From Enterovibrio sp. JCM 19048 (GTDB lineage Bacteria > Pseudomonadota > Gammaproteobacteria > Enterobacterales > Vibrionaceae): a stretch of DNA of 64,000 bases. The notes under the pieces are model-generated. The model was not told the DNA's origin and ran no database searches. It saw only the letters and a list, made by a program, of their open reading frames with translations. The translations under genes were made by a program, and so were the position numbers. Below, in pieces: positions 59,197-64,000 of the stretch. Numbering within the stretch: position 1 is the first letter of the stretch; each line of letters begins with the position of its first letter. The stretch is from the NCBI GenBank assembly GCA_001310415.1, contig BAXE01000003.1:248001-312000 (forward strand). Reading direction: 5' to 3'.

Positions 59197-60114
59197 TTAT
59201 CCACCAGCATTATCCCACCTTGGGGTTGGTTCCGGCTGAATCACTTTCAGTACTTTAGGAATTTCACGGATCAGCCAGCTTTTGGCATTTCCCATCCGGT
59301 TACGTTTCCAGGCAATGACCCACAGCAGCTTGTAGGTATCGCTGCCTTCTATCACTTTCAGGCGACCTTCTTCAATGTCCTTTTCAACCCACCAGACCGG
59401 CATAGTGCCGATTCCGTAGCCATCCAAAATGGCGTGGTATTTCTCGGCCATAGAGCTGACCGTTAACCGTGGCTGTTCATCAAGGATATTGAATGTGCAG
59501 GTTTTAGCATTCCTTGCAGTATCGGCGACAGAAACACTGCGATACAAACGACGGACATCTTGATCAAAAGGGTTCTTGTGCTTATGGATTGGATGGTCGA
59601 CCGCCGCTACCCAATAGCCGTCGGTGTAGCCCAGCTCTTGAATTTTTACGCCCTGTGGCGCCGATGGTGGCTCCGGGCTAATAAGAATATCGGCGCGATC
59701 TTCTAGCAGCGCTTCCCATGATCCTGCCAAGATTTCTTCTTGAAGACGAAAACGGGTGCTGGATTTCTCTGCAAGTCTATCCACCAGCGGGAAAAAATAT
59801 CTCGCAGGCAGCAGTCCGTCGTAAGCGAGCGTAATATCCAGCTCCCAGCCGTGTGCCAAGGATTTGGCATCGGCGACCAGCTCGTCAGCGGCATTGATTA
59901 GGGCACGCCCCCGCTCCAACAAGAGCTTTCCCGCATCTGTAAATACGGCTTTGTGGCCTGAACGGTCAAAAATAACCAGATCAAGCTCCTGCTCAAGCTT
60001 CTGCACTTGGTAGCTCAATGAAGAAGGAGCACGGTTAAGTGCGTCTGCAGCGGCGGCAAAACTGCCTTTTCGGTCAATAGCATCCAGTACCTGAAGCGCC
60101 TCAAAAGATAGCAT
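59197..60114 (-). CDS. LysR-family transcriptional regulator
   Basis: 305 residues from MLSFEALQVLDAID (ATG 60114). Helix-turn-helix GSFAAAADALNRAPSSLSYQVQKLE, then an effector domain (LDITLAYDGLLPARYFFPL, DILISPEPPSAPQG). The much longer open frame to 60408 is an artefact: the family begins at this Met. Divergent from ybjD with an inverted repeat between. Confidence 0.88.
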   Translation of the reverse strand: MLSFEALQVLDAIDRKGSFAAAADALNRAPSSLSYQVQKLEQELDLVIFDRSGHKAVFTDAGKLLLERGRALINAADELVADAKSLAHGWELDITLAYDGLLPARYFFPLVDRLAEKSSTRFRLQEEILAGSWEALLEDRADILISPEPPSAPQGVKIQELGYTDGYWVAAVDHPIHKHKNPFDQDVRRLYRSVSVADTARNAKTCTFNILDEQPRLTVSSMAEKYHAILDGYGIGTMPVWWVEKDIEEGRLKVIEGSDTYKLLWVIAWKRNRMGNAKSWLIREIPKVLKVIQPEPTPRWDNAGG

Positions 60115-60138
60115 TGCGCGTTCTTTCCTTGTTCGGTG

Positions 60139-60160
60139 TGTGACGATCCAATGTGTCACA
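60139..60160. promoter_or_regulatory. Inverted repeat TGTGAC-N10-GTCACA
   Basis: Perfect 6-bp arms in the gap between the LysR and ybjD genes, 25 bp before the LysR start. Spacing is too wide for CRP (N6); likely a LysR autoregulatory site. Confidence 0.45.
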
Positions 60161-60325
60161 ATCATCTGAAAGTTAACAGGATATTTTTGTAAGTTGACTG
60201 TGCTATCGCAAGGGCTATGGGCACAACGACTCCCAACATCCTGAAAATTCGTTCTATTTTCGAAAACGTGACAAATACACCGCAATCCTTTCGCTATCTG
60301 ACTTACGCTTAACATTGAGGTGGCT

Positions 60326-61957
60326 ATGAAGTTAGAACGCATTGAAATATCAGGATTCAGAGGCATTCGACGCCTCTCTCTCACCTTCGACGAGTTGACC
60401 GTACTCATCGGTGAAAATGCATGGGGTAAAAGCTCTTTGCTGGATGTGTTGGCGCTTTGCCTGCCATCTTCAGGCGAGAGTTATGAATTCAAGCGCAGTG
60501 ATTTTCACATCAATTACACCCTCGGTAATGCCCAAACCAACCAGATCCAAATTATCCTTCGCTGGGTAGAAAGCTATTACGGCGAGCACAGGGCAAGACG
60601 ATACCGGCAGTTTAACCAGGCGTGGAACAACACGGATGAACTGGGATTAAGACGGCTCGATTTCCATATCAACTCCCTGTTCGTTGATAACAAGGTAACG
60701 ACCACGCGCGGATTTTTGGATGAAACCGGGGAGATCGCCCAGATTGAAAACAGTGAAGAACTCGCCACTGCGCTAGCGAGACTTCACCCGATTGTCCGTA
60801 TGCAGGATGCAAGGCGTCTCCGAGATACAGAACTGGTGATGAACGGCAATGCCACACGTTTGGAAAAGCGACTCGAAAATACAGTACGCCGCCTGCAACA
60901 AAAGCCAGGACACGTGAACAAAGGTGAACTCAAAAGTGGGCTCCGTGCTATGCGCACCCTGCTCGATCACTACTTTGCCTTTAACAAGCACAACCGGTCA
61001 CCGGCAGAAATTGAGCCATCCCGGCACCTGAATATGCGCGCTAACTATGTGCACCCGCTTGAGCTTGTTGCCAATAACACATCAAACCACAGTCGCCTTC
61101 TACTGATGGGACTCCTGAGCACGTTTGTGCGTGCCCGAGGCCCCAAACAACTGAAAGCCAATGCTCGCCCTATCGTAATATTTGAAGACCCGGAAAGCCG
61201 CTTGCACCCGACCTTACTTAATCAAGCTTGGCGGCTGATCAACCTGATGCCAATGCAGAAGATCCTCACCACCAACAGCGGCGATCTGCTCTCTGCCGTG
61301 CCGCTGACCAGTATACGTCGTCTGGAGCGTCATGCTTCCCAGACTGAAGCGCATCAAATTCCGCATAACCGGCTAAGCAAAGATGAAGAGCGCAGGGTTT
61401 CTTTCCATGTCCGTTTCCATCGTCCCAGCGCGCTGTTTGCCCGTTGCTGGCTGTTGGTTGAAGGGGAAACGGAGGTTTGGCTGTTCAACGAGTTGGCGCG
61501 TATCCAGGGGTACGATCTCGCAGCGGAAGGTGTCCACCTGATTGAGTTTGCACAAAGTGGTTTAAAGCCTTTGATCAAGCTTGCACAGGCGCTGGGTATT
61601 GATTGGCATGTCATTACCGATGGGGACATGGCTGGGCAGAAATACGCCCAAACTGCCCGGGCAAGACTAAACGGGGAAAAAGAGAGTCACCGTTTGACCG
61701 TGCTGCCCGACAGGGACATCGAACATTTTCTTTTTAGCCATGGTTACGAGCCCCTTTTCCGGCAAATGGCGCACATTGAACAGACAACGCACATTGCCCC
61801 GAAAAAAATCATTTCCAAAGCTTTGAAGAAATTTGCCAAGCCGGATGCGGCACTGGCGATCATTGAATACACGGAACAGCATCTCGACAAAGACATCCCT
61901 TTGCTGTTGCGGTGGGTATTACAAAGGGTGATCAGTATGGCGAGAGGTGCGGATTAA
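60326..61957 (+). CDS. ybjD: OLD-family ATPase/TOPRIM protein (YbjD, DUF2813)
   Basis: 543 residues. N-terminal ABC-type ATPase with IEISGFRGIRRLSLTFDELTV and Walker A (GENAWGKSSLLD) and, after a helical insert, FEDPESRLHP as Walker B-like region. The C-terminal TOPRIM-like domain begins LLVEGETEVWLFNELA (conserved Glu) and has the VITDGDMAGQKY Asp pair. The single-gene layout and size match E. coli YbjD rather than the Gabija defence system, which needs a UvrD-like helicase partner absent here. Probable nuclease or DNA-repair ATPase. Confidence 0.85.
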   Translation: MKLERIEISGFRGIRRLSLTFDELTVLIGENAWGKSSLLDVLALCLPSSGESYEFKRSDFHINYTLGNAQTNQIQIILRWVESYYGEHRARRYRQFNQAWNNTDELGLRRLDFHINSLFVDNKVTTTRGFLDETGEIAQIENSEELATALARLHPIVRMQDARRLRDTELVMNGNATRLEKRLENTVRRLQQKPGHVNKGELKSGLRAMRTLLDHYFAFNKHNRSPAEIEPSRHLNMRANYVHPLELVANNTSNHSRLLLMGLLSTFVRARGPKQLKANARPIVIFEDPESRLHPTLLNQAWRLINLMPMQKILTTNSGDLLSAVPLTSIRRLERHASQTEAHQIPHNRLSKDEERRVSFHVRFHRPSALFARCWLLVEGETEVWLFNELARIQGYDLAAEGVHLIEFAQSGLKPLIKLAQALGIDWHVITDGDMAGQKYAQTARARLNGEKESHRLTVLPDRDIEHFLFSHGYEPLFRQMAHIEQTTHIAPKKIISKALKKFAKPDAALAIIEYTEQHLDKDIPLLLRWVLQRVISMARGAD

Positions 61958-61975
61958 TTTTATCAAATCACACAT

Positions 61976-62500
61976 TTAAGGGTGTTTTTCGAAGAAAATC
62001 GAAATACGCCCTACTTCGATACCAAACTTGCTCATCGACGTCAGGTTAAAAGCACGGCGTTCATCCTGCCGGAATAACCAGTCATCCAATTTCAGATCGT
62101 AATTGTCATCACCGACAGCAACGTTGAGGGTATAAATCCAGTTCAGCGCATTTCCTTCTTCTCTCCCTTTCGCTATTCCCACAACATCCCCGGCAGTACC
62201 TTGATAAGTGCCGTCAGGTAAACGCTCAATCGTCCAGATGCGGGTCTGCTTTTCCCCGTCGGCAAACAGAAACTGCTCATCCAGCACAAGCGTGTTCCCC
62301 TCCACTGTTCCCACAATGTCGACCTCAAAACGCCGGGTTTGCTTGCCGGTAAAATCCTGCACCATGCCCCATGCCTTGATGTCCCCGGCGAAGTACTCGA
62401 ACAAATTAAATTTGGGTTGTGTTTGGCGGTAGTCCTCCAGAGATGCAGAGCAAGAAGACAAAAACAATACGGTCAATAGAATAAAAGCACGTTTAATCAC
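61976..62500 (-). CDS. DUF3833 lipoprotein
   Basis: 174 residues with lipobox SSC (Cys about 17) and the DUF3833 body: FDLFEYF-like FNLFEYFAGDIKAWG, RRFEVDIVGTVEG, LDEQFLFADGEKQTRIW. Its start overlaps the end of the chalcone-isomerase-like gene by four bases. Last gene of the minus-strand cluster running from cfa, a set that in many gamma-proteobacteria belongs to the RpoE-ChrR singlet-oxygen response. Confidence 0.88.
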   Translation of the reverse strand: MIKRAFILLTVLFLSSCSASLEDYRQTQPKFNLFEYFAGDIKAWGMVQDFTGKQTRRFEVDIVGTVEGNTLVLDEQFLFADGEKQTRIWTIERLPDGTYQGTAGDVVGIAKGREEGNALNWIYTLNVAVGDDNYDLKLDDWLFRQDERRAFNLTSMSKFGIEVGRISIFFEKHP

Positions 62501-63014
62501 TCAGGTTCCCTCCCAATAAGTGCCAGACGAAGTGAAGGATAAGCCGTAGATGGTGACAGCCAAATCGCAGAAAAGGCCTTTGCCAAAGCCGGGGTGTTTA
62601 AAGTGCCGGATAAAGATGGCGCGCCTAATCTTGGCTGGTAATAGAACTGACCAACGTTGTTCTGTAAAACATAAATCAGACGATCCCCTTTGCTGACGTT
62701 GGGCCAGACACCCGTCATTTCGGGTAGCCAGTCCGCAATTTGCTGTTTTGAGTACCCAAGGTGCTCCCATTGATCGACAGTCGCATCAAGAAGAGCCTCG
62801 GCATCGATATTCCGCCGATAAGTGATCACCAGTGCCAAAGGCGCGTTGGATTTATCGTTGTATTGCCCGTTTGGGGTGCGTAATTCGCTGTCATAGATAG
62901 TCCAAAAGCCCAAGTCAGAGTAGCGCTGCCTACCTTTTTCCAATCCGTCCAATTTGATGAATCAGAAATGGAGTCCGCACTGCCTGTTTGATGCCAGCTA
63001 AGCGCGAGCAACAA
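62497..63014 (-). CDS. Chalcone-isomerase-like protein, frameshifted
   Basis: About 172 residues: hydrophobic export signal (LLLALSWHQTGSADS), then KVGRQRYSDLGFWTIYDSELRTPNGQY after restoring a base near 62935, then LVITYRRNIDAEALLDATVDQWEHLG and ALAKAFSAIWLSPSTAYPSLR, typical of the bacterial chalcone isomerase-like family. No flavonoid substrate is implied; members may bind fatty acids or heme-like ligands. The start is uncertain: TTG 63014 gives only a short signal. Confidence 0.78.
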
Positions 63015-63026
63015 AAAACAGGTAAA

Positions 63027-63557
63027 TCAGTGCTCTTGCTGTTCTGACGCTGTATCGCGTTGCCAGGAAGACCATACGTTCTCCTTTTTCGCAAAGCGGT
63101 GGAGCACAAACAATATAAACGCGCTGTAACTGAACCACGCCAGAAACAGCACTGAGAGGGTCACGGGTAGAGAATAATTAAATGTCACCGCACCAAGCCG
63201 TTCGCCTGCAAGGTAACTGGCAGCCCCGCCGAACGCTCCAACAAGTGCAAGGACAATCACTGGCTTACTTACCAGCAGGCTTCTGAGAGACACAACGTAG
63301 GCAGAAAACCCAACCCACAGAAGACAAAACCACAAAGGCAGATGATGGGCGCCAAAATCCAGGAAACCCAAAAGCACAAGAAGAGAGTCTCCCGCGATAC
63401 CGACGAGCGCTATCAACAGCACCACTGCGATGCCTTTGCGTTCTAGGATAGAAGCAACTAAAAGCGCAAGAACCAGATAAGGTAAGGCCTCGTGCTGCCC
63501 TAATACGGCTAGCAACCAAAAGAGGTTGAATGCCACGGATATCAGAACAACACGCAT
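63027..63557 (-). CDS. DUF2878 membrane protein
   Basis: 176 residues with about five to six membrane helices (ISVAFNLFWLLAVLG, LPYLVLALLVASI, VVLLIALVGIAGDSLLVLLGF, LPLWFCLLWVGFSAYV). The FNLFWLLAVLG start and GIAGDSLL block resemble DUF2878. It lies between cfa and the chalcone-isomerase-like gene, as usual for this cluster. Confidence 0.82.
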   Translation of the reverse strand: MRVVLISVAFNLFWLLAVLGQHEALPYLVLALLVASILERKGIAVVLLIALVGIAGDSLLVLLGFLDFGAHHLPLWFCLLWVGFSAYVVSLRSLLVSKPVIVLALVGAFGGAASYLAGERLGAVTFNYSLPVTLSVLFLAWFSYSAFILFVLHRFAKKENVWSSWQRDTASEQQEH

Positions 63558-63575
63558 TTTCTGCCCCTAGCCCGT

Positions 63576-64000
63576 TTACTCTCGCCAGTCAGGTCGGCTC
63601 AGTACCAGTTGCACCGTGCTAATGGTGCGCTCAAGAAAACCGCCTTCGCAATAATAGAAGTAATAACGCCACAAACGGGCAAACCGATCATCGTAACCGA
63701 GAGCAGCTAGCTCTGTGAGGTTGTCGCAAAGCGTCGGTGCCAGTCATTCAGGGTTTTCGCATAATCCAAGCCAATGTCTTTAAGATCACGTACGACGAGA
63801 TCACTGTCTTGGGTGAAGCGATCAAGGAGTACGCTGACTGAAGCAGGAAACCGCCAGGAAAAATATGCTTTTGGATAAAATCGACGTTGTTGCTGTAATG
63901 ATGGTAACGCTGATCAGCGATGGTAATGGCCTGAATGGCCATTAAGCCGTCTGGCTTAAGCAGTGTCTGGCATTTTTTGATGTAGGTGGAAAGAAACTCT
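63576..64000 (-). CDS. cfa: Cyclopropane-fatty-acyl-phospholipid synthase, partial, two frameshifts
   Basis: C-terminal third of an S-adenosylmethionine-dependent methyltransferase that converts unsaturated acyl chains of phospholipids to cyclopropane forms. The visible part reads LKPDGLMAIQAITIADQRYHHY and DFIQKHIFPGGFLL, then after a missing base near 63842 PVSVLLDRFTQDSDL, DIGLDYAKTLNDWHRRF, and after another near 63727 CDNLTELAALGYDDRFARLWRYYFYYCEGGF, ending at TAA 63576-63578. The N-terminal part lies beyond the window. First visible gene of the cfa-DUF2878-CHI-DUF3833 cluster. Confidence 0.9.

Noticed and set aside
60139..60160. CRP binding site before ybjD
   Set aside because: The half sites TGTGA and TCACA are 12 bp apart rather than 6, so CRP cannot bind normally.
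59197..60408. 403-residue version of the LysR protein
   Set aside because: The extra 98 residues upstream of ATG 60114 do not belong to the family and overlap the control region and the start of ybjD.
60326..61957. OLD-family nuclease as a Gabija defence system
   Set aside because: No UvrD-like helicase gene is adjacent; size and layout match the housekeeping YbjD family.

Overview
The window comes from a member of the Vibrionaceae, probably from the second chromosome and probably near the Grimontia/Enterovibrio/Vibrio group (inference). The clues are a complete heme-uptake locus of Vibrio type (hutBCD, exbD, exbB, tonB, hutW, hutX, hutZ and a receptor), pntAB directly followed by a VxrAB-type two-component system as on V. 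cholerae chromosome II, and many families typical of Vibrio (DUF3319, DUF2861, TraF-like, YciH, YoaH).

The most informative signals lie outside the gene list. A 28-bp sequence at 41514-41541 has the arms of a XerC/XerD dif site. Seven exact matches to the MatP-binding consensus matS (GTGACRNYGTCAC) are spread over 6022-58147. Together they place the window in the Ter macrodomain, around the point where chromosome dimers are resolved.

Layout. 1-3340: M29 aminopeptidase, FGGY sugar kinase and DeoR regulator in one operon. 3512-8989: pirin, a 5'-nucleotidase-like phosphoesterase, a 32-residue membrane peptide, a BASS-like transporter, a DUF1127 protein and a HlyU-like protein. 9402-16818: pntAB, then vxrA-vxrB-DUF2861 and a TraF-like outer-membrane protein. 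16869-25857: yoaH, an HD hydrolase, nadE divergent from a NadD-like gene, an acyltransferase, regulators, a chromate transporter and a Gfo/Idh/MocA oxidoreductase. 26000-35498: the heme locus, two divergent operons with Fur-box-like sites, plus the receptor gene. 35621-41367: an ABC exporter, small zinc-ribbon proteins, an OmpA-like lipoprotein and a DUF2726 protein. 41368-41825: the dif region. 41826-48782: a DUF1254/DUF1214 protein divergent from a LysR gene, a RES-Xre toxin-antitoxin pair, another LysR, and an Lrp regulator divergent from a long Cys/Met-type PLP enzyme. 48783-64000: an AGCS symporter, yciH, two DUF3319 paralogues, a Cre-like recombinase, ddl, a SPOR lipoprotein, patZ, ybjD, and the end of a cfa-DUF2878-chalcone-isomerase-DUF3833 cluster.

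About 36 single-base indels interrupt otherwise well-conserved genes. Nearly all are one missing base, often in a short homopolymer, and they hit housekeeping genes (pntB, nadE, ddl, patZ). This looks like sequencing or assembly error rather than gene decay, so I give joined coordinates for the broken genes and state where the frame changes. No rRNA, tRNA, CRISPR array or insertion sequence was recognised.
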